Part shown: in pieces, positions 20,526-30,641 of the stretch | Numbering within the stretch: the stretch's first letter is position 1 | Layout of the letters: each line of letters begins with the position of its first letter | NCBI RefSeq assembly: GCF_003095375.1 | Contig: NZ_QEHR01000002.1 | Location: 310,001-374,000 of the forward strand | Length of the DNA: 64,000 bases | Reading direction: 5' to 3' | DNA from: Marixanthomonas spongiae | GTDB lineage: Bacteria > Bacteroidota > Bacteroidia > Flavobacteriales > Flavobacteriaceae | Made by a program: the position numbers and the translations under genes | Notes under the pieces: generated by a model | What the model saw: the letters and a program-made list of their open reading frames with translations, nothing else | Told to the model about the DNA's origin: nothing | Databases searched by the model: none

Positions 20526-20760
20526 GCCAGTGGTCAGTAGTCAGTGGTCAGTTGGTGGCTGGCTTTTTAAAAAGTTTTAAAGACCAAAACCCCTCAAAAA
20601 ACCATGTTTTTTGTAAGTTTGACCCTAATATCCAATAGAAAACAATTGCTTAAATAAAAGCCCACTATCAACTACCATTTAACGACTACCAACTAAAAAA
20701 CTACTACCGACTACCGTCTATCAAACGAACGGCTATCAAGCTACCGACTAAAAAACTACT
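20526..20760. repeat. Right copy of GTCAGTAGT-type repeat element
   Basis: It opens with CCAGTGGTCAGTAGTCAGTG (20527-20546) and has the same T-rich middle (GGCTTTTTAAAAAGTTTTAA) and a -7-like TAAGTTTG (20614-20621). It ends with several ACGACTACCAACTAAAAAAC units up to the wzt start. Its order of parts matches the left copy at 19984-20145, but it is longer through extra end units. It may supply a promoter for wzt. Confidence 0.75.
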
Positions 20761-20765
20761 ACCTA

Positions 20766-22040
20766 ATGACTATCTTAAAAGCCGAAAATATCTCCAAACA
20801 ATACCGCCTTGGGCTGGTGGGCACGGGCACGCTCAAGCACGATGTCAACCGGTTTTGGCACCGCATTCGGGGCAAGGAAGACCCGTACAGCAAGGTAGGC
20901 GCGGTAAACGACCGCAGTACCCAAGCCAAGGAAGAATATGTATGGGCCCTGCGCGACATTAATTTTGAAGTGCAACAAGGCGAGGTCTTGGGCATTATTG
21001 GCAAGAACGGCGCGGGGAAATCCACTTTATTGAAAATACTCTCCCGGGTAACGGGCCCCACCACCGGCAGTATAAAAACCAAAGGCCGTATCGCCTCCTT
21101 GTTGGAAGTGGGCACGGGTTTCCATCCAGAACTTACCGGCCGTGAAAACATTTATTTGAATGGCGCCATTCTGGGGATGACCAAAGCCGAAATCGCCGCC
21201 AAGGAAGACGAGATCATCGACTTCTCGGGTTGTGCTATGTATATTGATACCCCCGTAAAGCGGTACAGCAGCGGGATGCGCGTACGCCTAGGCTTTGCCG
21301 TGGCCGCCTTTCTCGAGCCCGATATTTTGGTGGTCGATGAGGTGCTGGCCGTGGGCGATGCCGAGTTTCAGAAAAAAGCCATAGACAAAATGAAAGCTAT
21401 TTCCACAGGTGAAGGAAGAACCGTTTTATTTGTTAGCCATAATATGGCGTCTATTCAAAATCTCTGTACTAGAGTAATGCTTTTGAATAACGGAATGGTA
21501 GATATAATTGGTAATACAGAAGATGTGATTAATCATTACCTGCATAAATATAGAAATGAAGAAGTAAGTCAAGATTTGGCTTCCCGAAAAGATAGAAAAG
21601 GAAATGGAAAATTAAAATTTTTGGATTATTGGATTGAAACCGTAGACGGAAAAAAAGTAAACGCCATGCAAACTGGGGGACATTTTAATATGATTATAAA
21701 AGTTAATAATGTATCTGACTTTAGCTTAAATAATGTTAGGATATCAGTAGGTATTGATGATGATCAAGCAAGAAGAATAACTGTTTTAGGGAATGACCTA
21801 ACAAATGAACTAATTGAATTGAGTAATAGACAAATAGATTTAATTAAAATATTAATTCCCAAAGTTCCGTTTCAAGCAGGAAACTATCATTTTACACTTT
21901 TTGCTAGCGAAGGGGAGGATGTCTTAGATTGGGTAATGAATGCAGGTTCGTTTGAGGTAGAACATGGAGATTTTTTTAATACAGGTAGAACAATCCAGCA
22001 GAATCAAGGAAATATATTAGTACATCATGAATTTCATTAA
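20766..22040 (+). CDS. wzt: ABC polysaccharide exporter ATPase Wzt with C-terminal glycan-binding domain
   Basis: A 424-residue protein. The N-terminal ABC ATPase (residues about 1-240) has Walker A GKNGAGKSTLLKIL, signature YSSGMRVRLGFAVA and Walker B ILVVDEVLAVGD. The C-terminal domain (about 260-424) is of the Wzt_C type, which recognises the finished glycan end before export. Base composition changes sharply near 21390: the ATPase half is GC-rich and the C-terminal half AT-rich, as expected if the glycan-specific domain was exchanged. The 3' end overlaps the next gene by 14 bp. Confidence 0.95.
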   Translation: MTILKAENISKQYRLGLVGTGTLKHDVNRFWHRIRGKEDPYSKVGAVNDRSTQAKEEYVWALRDINFEVQQGEVLGIIGKNGAGKSTLLKILSRVTGPTTGSIKTKGRIASLLEVGTGFHPELTGRENIYLNGAILGMTKAEIAAKEDEIIDFSGCAMYIDTPVKRYSSGMRVRLGFAVAAFLEPDILVVDEVLAVGDAEFQKKAIDKMKAISTGEGRTVLFVSHNMASIQNLCTRVMLLNNGMVDIIGNTEDVINHYLHKYRNEEVSQDLASRKDRKGNGKLKFLDYWIETVDGKKVNAMQTGGHFNMIIKVNNVSDFSLNNVRISVGIDDDQARRITVLGNDLTNELIELSNRQIDLIKILIPKVPFQAGNYHFTLFASEGEDVLDWVMNAGSFEVEHGDFFNTGRTIQQNQGNILVHHEFH

Positions 22041-22722
22041 GAAAGTAATAAAGGAAATATTTGATTCAGTTGGTTTTAAAATTGAAAAAAAATCTTCAAA
22101 AAATAATTTGAACTTAACTAAAGCTAGTAAAGTCCTTGAATATGAATATGGTCATCTTGAGAGCAAAAAAACTAAGACTTCAATTGGTGTGAATAAAGAA
22201 CCCGTGCCTTGGTTTACCTACCCAGCTATCGAGTATTTATCCCAATTAGATTTATCAGATTTGATTATGTTAGAGTGGGGAGCAGGAAACTCTTCCATTT
22301 TCTTTTCAAAAAAAGTGAAAAAACTATTTTCTATTGAGCATAATAAGGAATGGTATGATTTAGTGAAAACAAATAAACCTATAAATAATGAATTGATATA
22401 TGCAGATGAAGATTATGTAAAGAAAGCCGAAGAGTTTCAGAAAAGATTTGATGTTATTCTAATAGATGGTATTAAGAGGGAAGATTGTGCCAAAGCTGCA
22501 CTTAGATTGCTCAGTAAAAATGGTTTCATTATTTTAGATAACTGCGACCGCCATCCGGAAATTGCGGACATGTTTCGTGAAACTGGATTTATTGAAGTTG
22601 ATTTTCATGGTTTTGGGCCAATTAATGAATATACGTGGACTACTAGTTTATTCTTACGAAGAAGTGTTGAATTAAAACCACTATCGTTTCAACCTAAAAT
22701 ACCAATAGGAGGCGGTTATTAA
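22027..22722 (+). CDS. SAM-dependent methyltransferase-like protein
   Basis: The 231-residue product has a Rossmann motif I variant (LIMLEWGAGNSSIFF), a second acidic strand (LFSIEHNKEWYDLV) and FDVILIDGIKREDCAKAALRLL...GFIILDNCDRH. That is the plan of class I methyltransferases in glycan clusters. It has no signal peptide. It overlaps wzt, and in related systems methyltransferases in this position cap the glycan so that Wzt_C can recognise its end. That role is an inference from context. The gene is AT-rich like the Wzt_C-coding part. Confidence 0.7.
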   Translation: MNFIKKVIKEIFDSVGFKIEKKSSKNNLNLTKASKVLEYEYGHLESKKTKTSIGVNKEPVPWFTYPAIEYLSQLDLSDLIMLEWGAGNSSIFFSKKVKKLFSIEHNKEWYDLVKTNKPINNELIYADEDYVKKAEEFQKRFDVILIDGIKREDCAKAALRLLSKNGFIILDNCDRHPEIADMFRETGFIEVDFHGFGPINEYTWTTSLFLRRSVELKPLSFQPKIPIGGGY

Positions 22723-22733
22723 TTTAAGGAATA

Positions 22734-23468
22734 TTGAAAAAGATAAAACAACTCATAATTAAGGCTATACCCTCAAAGGTTAGAAAAAAAATTGAAAGAG
22801 ACGCTATCTCTAAATTCAAAAAAACCTCTAATTTTTCAAATATATCCTACTCCCAAGAAGGCGAGGATTTAATATTAAAGCGGTTTTTTGAAGGAAAAGA
22901 CAATGGGTTTTATGTGGATGTGGGCGCACATCATCCCAAACGATTTTCAAACACCTATGTTTTTTACCTAAAAGGATGGCGTGGTATTAATATAGACGCA
23001 ATGCCGGGAAGCATGAAGGGATTCAATGAACAACGCCCGCGCGATATAAATGTAGAAACAGGCGTATCTATGGAAAAAGATGAATTAACCTATTATATGT
23101 TCAATGAGCCAGCCCTTAATACTTTTTCTGAAAAAGAAGCAAAGAAAAAAGATGGCTTAAGGAACTTTAAAATAATTGCTGAAAAAAAAATACAAACCTT
23201 ACCTTTAAATGCAATCTTAGATACACATCTTCCAACAGATGTAGGAATAGACTTTATGACCATTGATGTAGAAGGATTGGACCTCCAGGTATTGCAATCA
23301 AATAACTGGGAAGTATATCGCCCTAATATGGTCTTGGTGGAAGATTTAAAAAAACGTGGTTTGGCAGATTTAATAACCAATAGTGCTGTTTATGATTTCT
23401 TGACCACAAAAAATTATCAATTGGTGGCCAAAACATGGAACACTCTTTTTTTTAGTGATAGAACTTAA
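22734..23468 (+). CDS. FkbM-family methyltransferase
   Basis: A 244-residue protein with FkbM hallmarks: [13 protein letters not shown] at the N-terminus, [17 protein letters not shown] (motif I), [10 protein letters not shown] and [17 protein letters not shown]. These enzymes O-methylate sugars or other hydroxyls with SAM. The start is TTG at 22734 ([19 protein letters not shown]). It ends one base into the next gene's ATG (TTAATG overlap). Together with the preceding gene it gives two methyltransferases directly after the exporter, suggesting a methylated terminal sugar. Confidence 0.9.
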   Translation: MKKIKQLIIKAIPSKVRKKIERDAISKFKKTSNFSNISYSQEGEDLILKRFFEGKDNGFYVDVGAHHPKRFSNTYVFYLKGWRGINIDAMPGSMKGFNEQRPRDINVETGVSMEKDELTYYMFNEPALNTFSEKEAKKKDGLRNFKIIAEKKIQTLPLNAILDTHLPTDVGIDFMTIDVEGLDLQVLQSNNWEVYRPNMVLVEDLKKRGLADLITNSAVYDFLTTKNYQLVAKTWNTLFFSDRT

Positions 23469-25009
23469 TGAAATTAGCCCCAATCATATTATTTACCTAT
23501 AACCGTCCTTGGCATACCCAACAGGTCTTGGAAGCCCTTTCACAAAATGAGCTGGCTGACCAGAGTACGCTGTATATCTACTGCGATGGGCCAAAAGAAA
23601 ATGCAACACCCGAGAACTTGGCCAAAATAGATGAGGTACGCACGATTATTAGAAAAAAACAATGGTGCAAAGAAGTTATAATTAAGGAAAGAGACAATAA
23701 CCTGGGGCTTGCAAATTCTGTAATTAAAGGCGTAACTGAGGTCGTTGAAGCACATGGCCGCATTATCGTTTTGGAAGATGATATTGTAACTTCTACAGGA
23801 TTTTTAAATTATATGAATAATGCACTTCATTTTTACGATAATAATGAAAAAATAATGCATATTTCAGGATTTATGTATCCTCATAAAAACATATTACCTG
23901 AGACGTTCTTTTTTAATGTTCCTTTATGTTGGGGTTGGGCAACTTGGAAAGAATCATGGCAAGAATTTAATAATGATCCTCTATACTTATGGCAAACTCT
24001 TCAAGAAGGAGATTTATTAAATCAATTAGATAAATTTGGTGGAGATTATTTGAGTAGTCAACTTGCGCATAATATTTCAGGTAAATTAGATACTTGGTTT
24101 ATAAAATGGCATGCTTCTGTTTTATTGAAAAAAGGTTTTACATTGTTTCCATCTGTATCGTTGGTAGACAACATCGGATTTGATAATAGTGGAGTGCATA
24201 ATGGTAAACTTATACAATTCAAAAATGAAGAATTAGCTAGTAAAATTATTATTGAAGAGATTGATATAATTGAAAATAATGAAGCAAAAAAGATAGTAAC
24301 TACTTTTTATAAAAACCTCAGAAATGTTAGTTTAAAACGAAAATCTACTAGATTTAGTGTTAAAAAAAGTGTCATTTATAATTTAAGAAAAGTATTATTA
24401 AAGTTAATTCCTGAATTAAAAAAACAAAAAAATACCAGTAATATTGTTTCAAAAAAAAACAGTTATTTAGGTTTTAATTGTAAGGTTTATGCTAAATCAA
24501 GATTAAATAATACTATAATTGGAAACTATTCATACATAGCTGAGAATTCAACAATAAACAATACAATAATTGGAAAATTTTGTTCAATAGGCCCAAATTT
24601 AATTTGTGGCTGGGGTATTCATCCTACAAAAGGAATTTCAACCAGCCCTATGTTTTATTCTAATTTAAAACAAAACGGAATGTCATTAAGTCCTGAAAAT
24701 AAAATAAAAGAACATCTTCCTATCATAATTGGGAATGATGTTTTTATAGGAGCAAATGTTACAATATTAGACGGTGTTACAATTGGTGATGGAGCAGTTA
24801 TTGGAGCTGGAGCTGTAGTTTCAAAAAATATACCGCCTTATGCAATAGCAGTTGGTTGTCCTATTAATATTATCAACTACAGATTTGAAAAAGAAATAAT
24901 TGATAAATTAATTAAAATACAATGGTGGGATTTTAATATTGATAAATTAAAAATAGTTGAAGAATACCTTTTTAATATTGATGATTTTATTGAATTATAT
25001 CGAAATTAA
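23468..25009 (+). CDS. Glycosyltransferase-acetyltransferase fusion
   Basis: The 513-residue protein joins two activities. Residues 1-280 are a GT2-like glycosyltransferase ([20 protein letters not shown]; acidic [21 protein letters not shown]). Residues about 330-490 are a left-handed beta-helix acyltransferase with hexapeptide repeats ([54 protein letters not shown]) of the CatB/XAT type. A basic linker joins them. It probably adds a sugar and O-acetylates the product or an acceptor. The first 280 bp are GC-richer than the rest. The fusion is uninterrupted in frame. Confidence 0.88.
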   Translation: MKLAPIILFTYNRPWHTQQVLEALSQNELADQSTLYIYCDGPKENATPENLAKIDEVRTIIRKKQWCKEVIIKERDNNLGLANSVIKGVTEVVEAHGRIIVLEDDIVTSTGFLNYMNNALHFYDNNEKIMHISGFMYPHKNILPETFFFNVPLCWGWATWKESWQEFNNDPLYLWQTLQEGDLLNQLDKFGGDYLSSQLAHNISGKLDTWFIKWHASVLLKKGFTLFPSVSLVDNIGFDNSGVHNGKLIQFKNEELASKIIIEEIDIIENNEAKKIVTTFYKNLRNVSLKRKSTRFSVKKSVIYNLRKVLLKLIPELKKQKNTSNIVSKKNSYLGFNCKVYAKSRLNNTIIGNYSYIAENSTINNTIIGKFCSIGPNLICGWGIHPTKGISTSPMFYSNLKQNGMSLSPENKIKEHLPIIIGNDVFIGANVTILDGVTIGDGAVIGAGAVVSKNIPPYAIAVGCPINIINYRFEKEIIDKLIKIQWWDFNIDKLKIVEEYLFNIDDFIELYRN

Positions 25010-25090
25010 AACTTTAATAAATATGTTTTTGAAATAAGAATATATTTATAATCGGTCTATTTAAAATAATAGCTTTTTAAAATTAAACGT

Positions 25091-26203
25091 ATGAAAAAAG
25101 CCCTAATAACAGGAATAACAGGACAGGATGGTGCTTATCTTGCCGAGCTGCTTTTGGAAAAAGGATATACCGTGCATGGCATCAAGCGCAGAAGTTCGCT
25201 GTTTAATACCGATAGGGTAGACCACCTTTACCAAGATCCGCATGAAAAAAACATCCGATTTAAATTGCACTATGGCGATTTGAGCGATGCCATAAACCTT
25301 ACCCGCATTATCCAGGAAGTACAGCCTGACGAAATATACAACCTCGGTGCCATGTCGCACGTAAAGGTAAGTTTCGATACGCCCGAATACACCGCCAATG
25401 TCGATGGCTTGGGGACGCTCCGTATTCTGGAAGCGGTTCGTTTGTTGGGTTTAACCGAAAAAACAAAAATCTATCAAGCTTCCACCTCAGAGTTATATGG
25501 TTTGGTTCAGGAAGTGCCACAGACCGAAAAAACGCCTTTTTACCCCCGCAGTCCATATGGGGTGGCCAAGCTCTATGCCTATTGGATTACCGTTAATTAT
25601 CGCGAGGCCTACAATATGTTTGCCTGTAACGGCATCCTGTTTAACCACGAATCCCCACTGCGGGGCGAAACCTTTGTTACCCGAAAAATTACCCGTGCCA
25701 CTGCTAGAATTGCTTTGGGCATGCAAGAAACGTTATACTTAGGAAACTTAGATGCCCAACGCGATTGGGGGCACGCAAAAGATTACGTGGAAGCCATGTG
25801 GCTCATGTTGCAGCAGGACAAACCGGACGATTACGTAATAGCCACCGGCACCACCACCACTGTCCGTGATTTTGTAATAAAGGCTTTTGGTCATGTGGGG
25901 GTTGAGCTTTCATTTACGGGAAAGGGAACGGAAGAAACAGCAACGGTCGTAGCCTGTAAAAATCCGGATTACAATATCCCAGAGGGAACCACGGTGGTAC
26001 AGATAGACCCAACCTACCACCGACCCACCGAAGTGGATTTGTTGATAGGTGATGCTACCAAATGCAAGGAAAAACTCAACTGGGCTCCACAACACAGTCT
26101 GGACGAATTGATAACCGATATGATGGAAGCCGATCTACGGTTGTTCAAAAAAGAAAAATACCTACGGGACGGGGGGCACGATACTTTAAATTACCATGAA
26201 TAA
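25091..26203 (+). CDS. gmd: GDP-mannose 4,6-dehydratase
   Basis: It converts GDP-D-mannose to GDP-4-keto-6-deoxy-mannose, the first step to GDP-L-fucose (and to perosamine or rhamnose). The 370-residue extended SDR has an NADP-binding [12 protein letters not shown] motif at residues 8-19, RRSS at 33-36, the catalytic Ser/Thr plus YxxxK ([10 protein letters not shown]), and [17 protein letters not shown], which is diagnostic for Gmd. An 81-bp gap precedes it, so it may begin a new transcript. It overlaps fcl by 8 bp. Confidence 0.97.
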   Translation: MKKALITGITGQDGAYLAELLLEKGYTVHGIKRRSSLFNTDRVDHLYQDPHEKNIRFKLHYGDLSDAINLTRIIQEVQPDEIYNLGAMSHVKVSFDTPEYTANVDGLGTLRILEAVRLLGLTEKTKIYQASTSELYGLVQEVPQTEKTPFYPRSPYGVAKLYAYWITVNYREAYNMFACNGILFNHESPLRGETFVTRKITRATARIALGMQETLYLGNLDAQRDWGHAKDYVEAMWLMLQQDKPDDYVIATGTTTTVRDFVIKAFGHVGVELSFTGKGTEETATVVACKNPDYNIPEGTTVVQIDPTYHRPTEVDLLIGDATKCKEKLNWAPQHSLDELITDMMEADLRLFKKEKYLRDGGHDTLNYHE

Positions 26204-27113
26204 AAACGCCAAAATATACGTAGCGGGACATCGGGGCATGGTAGGTTCGGCCTTGATGCGGCTTTTGAAAATGCAAGGCTACGACAATTTAATAACCCGC
26301 ACTTCCGTAGAGCTCGATTTGCGCGACCAGGCACAGGTAGAAGATTTTTTTAAAGAAACACAGCCCGAGTATGTCTTTATGGCAGCGGCCAAGGTGGGCG
26401 GTATTGAAGCCAACAACACCTACCGTGCCGATTTTCTGTACGATAACCTACAGCTGCAAAACAACGTGATACACCAAAGCTATAAACAGGGAGTGAAAAA
26501 ACTGCTGTTTTTGGCATCCTCCTGCATTTATCCCAAGTTGGCCCCACAGCCCATAAAAGAAGAATATTTGCTAACGGGGCCTTTGGAGCCCACCAACGAG
26601 CCTTATGCCATTGCCAAGATAGCCGGGGTGAAGCTCTGTGAAAATTACAATAGGCAGTATGGGTGCAATTTTATATCGGTTATGCCTACCAATCTGTACG
26701 GCCCCAATGACAATTACGATTTGCAGACGGCGCACGTTTTGCCCGCCCTGTTGCGAAAATTCCATGAAGCCAAGATAAACAAACAAGATACTGTGGAGGT
26801 ATGGGGTACTGGCACGCCCAAAAGGGAATTCCTGCACGTGGACGATCTGGCAACGGCCTGTATGCACTTGATGAATACATACCAGGGCAACGTATCGGTC
26901 AATATCGGGACGGGAGCGGACCTTACCATAAAGGAGTTGGCCAATACGATAAAAGAAATCGTAGGCTACAAAGGCGACATACGTTGGAACACCAACAAAC
27001 CCGACGGCACGCCCCGGAAACTGCTGGATGTATCCTTGATACATAGTTTGGGGTGGCGGCATAGTATAGCCTTGGAGGAAGGGATACAAAGCGTTTACAA
27101 GGATAAATTTTAA
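26196..27113 (+). CDS. fcl: GDP-L-fucose synthase
   Basis: An epimerase-reductase that turns GDP-4-keto-6-deoxy-mannose into GDP-L-fucose with NADPH. The 305-residue SDR has [12 protein letters not shown] (residues 11-22), the SSCIYP and YAIAKIAG (YxxxK) active site, and [12 protein letters not shown] and the [11 protein letters not shown] substrate loop. It is coupled to gmd by an 8-bp overlap, so fucose is certainly supplied to this glycan. The length is normal. Confidence 0.97.
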   Translation: MNKNAKIYVAGHRGMVGSALMRLLKMQGYDNLITRTSVELDLRDQAQVEDFFKETQPEYVFMAAAKVGGIEANNTYRADFLYDNLQLQNNVIHQSYKQGVKKLLFLASSCIYPKLAPQPIKEEYLLTGPLEPTNEPYAIAKIAGVKLCENYNRQYGCNFISVMPTNLYGPNDNYDLQTAHVLPALLRKFHEAKINKQDTVEVWGTGTPKREFLHVDDLATACMHLMNTYQGNVSVNIGTGADLTIKELANTIKEIVGYKGDIRWNTNKPDGTPRKLLDVSLIHSLGWRHSIALEEGIQSVYKDKF

Positions 27114-27115
27114 AA

Positions 27116-27943
27116 TTGATAGCCGTGCTGATTTCCATTATAACAATCAACTATAACGATGTAGCTGGCTTGAAAAAAACCATGACCAGTGTTTTGGGTC
27201 AGACCTATCCCTATATTGAATATATTGTGATAGACGGTGGATCCACCGATGGCAGCAAGGAATATATTGAGCAACATAAAGAACAACTGGCCTATTGGAT
27301 AAGCGAGCCCGATAGTGGTATCTACAATGCCATGAACAAAGGTATTGATAAGGCTAGGGGGGAGTATTTGTTGTTTTTGAATGGGGGGGACTACTTATAT
27401 AAAACCGAAATAATTGAAAAAGTTTCAAAACTGTTACTTGGAGGAAAGGACTTATATTATGGAAATCTATTACTAGATCGCAATGGTAATTTTGTTGAAG
27501 CCAAATATCCAGAAAGTCTCTCATTCAGCTATTTTTATTATCGGGGCCATCTTCCACATCCTGCAACCTTTATAAAACGGAATCTGTTTTCACGAGTTTA
27601 CAAGTTTAAGGAAGAGTTTAAGATTGTCGGAGATTACGATTTTTTGGTATGTGCGGTTTGTAAACACAATGCCAGTTATGAACATTTCGATGAATTTGTA
27701 ACGGTATATGATACCACGGGAATATCAGGTAATCCTGAATATAGAGCACTCTTGCTCAGTGAAAGAAAGCGGAGCTTACAGTCTAACTTCCCATTGTTTA
27801 CAGCCGATGCAGAACGTTTGCTGAGAAATGAAACAATGTTAAAAACCAAAAGGTTTAAGCTATTGTCAAATTTGGAGGGAAAGCCCAGAGCCGAAAAAAT
27901 GAATAATTACTGGTTAAAACTTCTCACTAAAATATTTCAATAA
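27116..27943 (+). CDS. Family 2 glycosyltransferase, WcaE-like
   Basis: A 275-residue GT-A enzyme with VLISIITINYNDVAGLKKT, the nucleotide-binding VIDGGSTDGS and the WcaE-type signature EPDSGIYNAMNKGIDKARGEYLLFLNGGD. It follows fcl by 2 bp, so transfer of fucose (or another GDP-sugar) is a fair guess; WcaE is such an enzyme in colanic acid. The start is TTG at 27116, or the GTG three codons on. The 5' third is GC-richer than the remainder, with the change near 27400. Confidence 0.88.
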   Translation: MIAVLISIITINYNDVAGLKKTMTSVLGQTYPYIEYIVIDGGSTDGSKEYIEQHKEQLAYWISEPDSGIYNAMNKGIDKARGEYLLFLNGGDYLYKTEIIEKVSKLLLGGKDLYYGNLLLDRNGNFVEAKYPESLSFSYFYYRGHLPHPATFIKRNLFSRVYKFKEEFKIVGDYDFLVCAVCKHNASYEHFDEFVTVYDTTGISGNPEYRALLLSERKRSLQSNFPLFTADAERLLRNETMLKTKRFKLLSNLEGKPRAEKMNNYWLKLLTKIFQ

Positions 27944-28089
27944 ATCTGTAGAAGTTATAATATAAAGAATGAAAAGAATTAGGCATCTTATCGTTTCGAA
28001 TAAACCAAAAAAGAAGATAATCCTTTACTGTTCAAGCCTCTATTGTACCGATTTTTATATCTATCCTTTACAATTCTAAAAAAAACTAT

Positions 28090-29313
28090 TTGAGACCATT
28101 TGTTGCATATAAATTAAAATCTTTCCCCAACGTATCGGAAACTTTTATTGTCTCGAATGTTGTCTATGCGCTAAAAAACAAGTGTAAGGTACGTTTATAT
28201 GTAAATAAATATATGGGGGTGAGCAATTCGTCCCAAGCGGACATCCTGCGCCAGTATAACATTGGGGAAAAAATAGAAAAACCTTTTTCGCTTTCCAAAA
28301 AGAAGGTGATTAGGTGGTGCCAATTGGCTTATATGGCAATCCACCCACGGATATTGTCCTATTTGTTTACATATTATAAAAACAAGTCAAAACGCAATAC
28401 CAAACCTCTTTTAGAACTCTACCAATACCGACATTTTAAACAAAACGGGGTCTGTCATGTACATTTCAACAACGCCTTACATCCTTTGCCCAAACTGGCA
28501 AAAGTGGGGTATATACGTCCAAAGATAATTGTCACTTTCCACGGTTTTGACGCTTTCTTGGAAAACAGGGAAAGCTTTCAAAAAAAATATGGTCTTTTTT
28601 ATAGGAAGCATGTAAAAGCGGTTACCGTAAACTCCCAATACTTAAAGCGGCAATTGCTTACTTTGGGAATTGCCGAAAACAAAATCCATATTGTTCCCAT
28701 AGGCATAGACATCACCGATTTTAAAGGGACTGAAAAACAACTAAACCCCAATCAGCCCACAAAGCTAATAACCGTTGGCAGGTTGGTACCGTTAAAAGGA
28801 CATCGCTTTGCCCTCGAAACCGTAAAGAAATTAAAGGAGGGGGGCTATCCCGTGGAATATACTATTTGGGGTGCGGGAGAATCCTTGGATACATTGCAAA
28901 AACAAGTGGCTGAACTCGGCTTAACCGATGTGATCCTTTTTAAGGGCAAGGCCAGTCAAGAAGAAGTAAAACAGGCCTTACAAGAGAGCCATATCTTTTT
29001 AATGCCCTCTACCTACGACGAAGTTACGGGCAGGCGGGAAGCCTTTGGTTTGGTTTCCTTAGAGGCACAGGCCACGGGCCTTCCGGTAATAGGGTTTAAC
29101 TCCGGTGGCTTCCCCAATACCTTGAAAGATGGGGAAACGGGTTTTGCTGTAGCCGATAGGGATAGTACTGAAATGGCGGAGAAAGTAAAGTATTTAATAG
29201 ATAATCCTATTGTTTACGAAAGCATGTCCAAAAATGCTATGAAACATGCGGCTAATTTTGACCATCAATATACTACCCAGCGGTATATTGATCTTTATGA
29301 AAAATTAGCTTAA
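28090..29313 (+). CDS. Family 4 glycosyltransferase
   Basis: A 407-residue GT-B enzyme. The C-terminal half has KLITVGRLVPLKGHRFALE, the IPIGID motif and the EX7E region REAFGLVSLEAQATGLPVIGFNSGGFPN. The N-terminus (FPNVSETFIVSNV) is typical of exopolysaccharide GT4 enzymes. The start is TTG at 28090. A 146-bp gap upstream holds only a 36-codon mini-ORF. It is the last gene before the gap with the HU-like gene, so it may close the first transcription block. Confidence 0.9.
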   Translation: MRPFVAYKLKSFPNVSETFIVSNVVYALKNKCKVRLYVNKYMGVSNSSQADILRQYNIGEKIEKPFSLSKKKVIRWCQLAYMAIHPRILSYLFTYYKNKSKRNTKPLLELYQYRHFKQNGVCHVHFNNALHPLPKLAKVGYIRPKIIVTFHGFDAFLENRESFQKKYGLFYRKHVKAVTVNSQYLKRQLLTLGIAENKIHIVPIGIDITDFKGTEKQLNPNQPTKLITVGRLVPLKGHRFALETVKKLKEGGYPVEYTIWGAGESLDTLQKQVAELGLTDVILFKGKASQEEVKQALQESHIFLMPSTYDEVTGRREAFGLVSLEAQATGLPVIGFNSGGFPNTLKDGETGFAVADRDSTEMAEKVKYLIDNPIVYESMSKNAMKHAANFDHQYTTQRYIDLYEKLA

Positions 29314-29906
29314 ATATACATGCCGATTGAACTGCATAAATCCATTTTAAGATTTATCAAAAACTCAAAACCACTTTGCTAGATAAGCAAAACAGCAATT
29401 TCTTCATTAGGTACAAACGTTAAATTTTTCTTGTCTTGACGAAAAAAAGAGATCTTAATTTTGTAGCTTACCTCATTCCTTGTAACTTTAACCATATATT
29501 TTCGATTAGCTGGAACTAATTGGGAATTTAAATACTTCAAACTAGCTCAAAAATAAGCACGTGGTACTATCCGTCGCATTTTTTTTGAGCTTTTTTTCTT
29601 GGTTATCAACCAATTGTTAATAAATCATGATGTACCGCACCTCGTATAGCTTAAACAAATAGCAACTATTTTTTTCTTTATTGAAGGATTGTAAGAAAAA
29701 TTTGAAAGTATGGTGCTTTTTTAGGCGATAAAAAATATTCGAACAGCGGTAGGGTTGGATTTTTGGATTTGCTAAGCACTTTTTTAAAACTTCTTAGCAG
29801 TTTGTACAATTTGCTTAGCAGTTAGTACAATTGAATCGGTTAGTTTTCATAAAAAAACCCGGACAGCTGGAACTATCCGGGAATTTAAATACTACAAACC
29901 GTGGTA
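29314..29906. other. AT-rich gap with a duplicated terminator-like segment
   Basis: No gene is visible. A stretch at 29508-29579 is an imperfect copy of the region at 29864-29920 (shared AGCTGGAACTA, GGGAATTTAAATACT and CGTGGTACTATCCGTC). The second copy spans the terminator and stop codon of the HU-like gene. Two 20-21-bp direct repeats starting CTTAGCAGTT occur at 29793-29813 and 29814-29833. This may be the remnant of a second HU-like gene end. Confidence 0.6.
29850..29881 (-). terminator. Terminator of the HU-like gene
   Basis: CCCGGA and TCCGGG form a stem around an AGCTGGAACTA-containing loop. On the minus strand it is followed by seven T residues. It is 25 bp past the stop of the HU-like gene. 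Confidence 0.8.
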
Positions 29907-30290
29907 CTATCCGTCTATCAGTTTGTACTTAAGCGTGGCCAACATATCCCGTAGCCGCTTAGCGGGCCTAAAATTTAGGTGGGCGCTTTTTACGGTGTGG
30001 GTGTTCACATCTTCTTGAAGGTCTTTACCTTCAGATCGAACTCCTACTTGAAAGCGGCCTAAAGCCCCTAGATCTACAACACGACCTTGGCTAAGCTCAT
30101 CGGCTACATTGTGCATAAGGGCGAGCAGCACTGCATAGCAGTCACTTTCGCGTACGGTACACTGGTTGGACACTAAATACGCCAACCGTTCCAGATTGAC
30201 TTCCCCATCTGCAATAGCGTGGGCGTAAAATTTGGCAGGCGCTGTTACGTCCTGCGGGTTCCCTCTCGGGATGGCCTTGATACTTATCAT
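29907..30290 (-). CDS. HU-like DNA-binding protein (HU-HIG type)
   Basis: A 127-residue protein resembling the HU/IHF-fold 'DNA-binding domain, HU-HIG' family of Bacteroidota: KAIPRGNPQDVTAPAKFYAHA, then LERLAYLVSNQCTVRESDCYAVLLALMHNVADELSQGRVVDLGALGRFQVGV, and the basic C-terminus NFRPAKRLRDML. Members are often found inside capsule loci. It probably bends DNA or regulates; the target is unknown. It is one of only two minus-strand genes inside the polysaccharide locus, alone between long gaps, and has its own terminator. Confidence 0.85.
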   Translation of the reverse strand: MISIKAIPRGNPQDVTAPAKFYAHAIADGEVNLERLAYLVSNQCTVRESDCYAVLLALMHNVADELSQGRVVDLGALGRFQVGVRSEGKDLQEDVNTHTVKSAHLNFRPAKRLRDMLATLKYKLIDG

Positions 30291-30587
30291 GGCATTATGG
30301 TATTAATGACACCCTTTTTATTCAGGTGGTCCTCGGGACTATTCCTTTGGACAATGCTAATTTACTAAGAATTTTGGCTGTTTGTTAGGAATTTATTTTC
30401 CTAAATGTGAACAGTGAATTGTTAATTTGCTGATTGTCAGATACCTTAAAAAGTTATCAACAAATAAAAGTTGACAAATATTTTTTTTATTCTTACTTTA
30501 CTCTAATTAAAATTGGAAGCCCAATTCTACATGGTCGGAATGGGATTTTGCAGTCGAAATTCGGGTTTAATAATTTGGTATTTAAAA

Positions 30588-30622
30588 TTTGTAATACACT
30601 CCATTGTTTTTCCCTATTTTTG
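30588..30622 (+). promoter_or_regulatory. Promoter for the second glycosyltransferase block
   Basis: TTTG (30588-30591) is followed by 23 nt and TATTTTTG (30615-30622), a perfect -7 element. The GTG start of the GT2 gene is 20 nt downstream. The remaining sequence from 30291 to 30588 is AT-rich and holds nothing else I can name. Confidence 0.6.
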
Positions 30623-30641
30623 ACCCAAAACAAACAGTCCT

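Noticed and set aside
27969-28079. 36-codon mini-ORF (starting MKRIRHLIVSNKPKKK) between two glycosyltransferases
   Set aside because: It has an ATG and stop but no recognisable motif and no overlap with the next TTG start; it could be a gene remnant or leader, but there is nothing to support expression.
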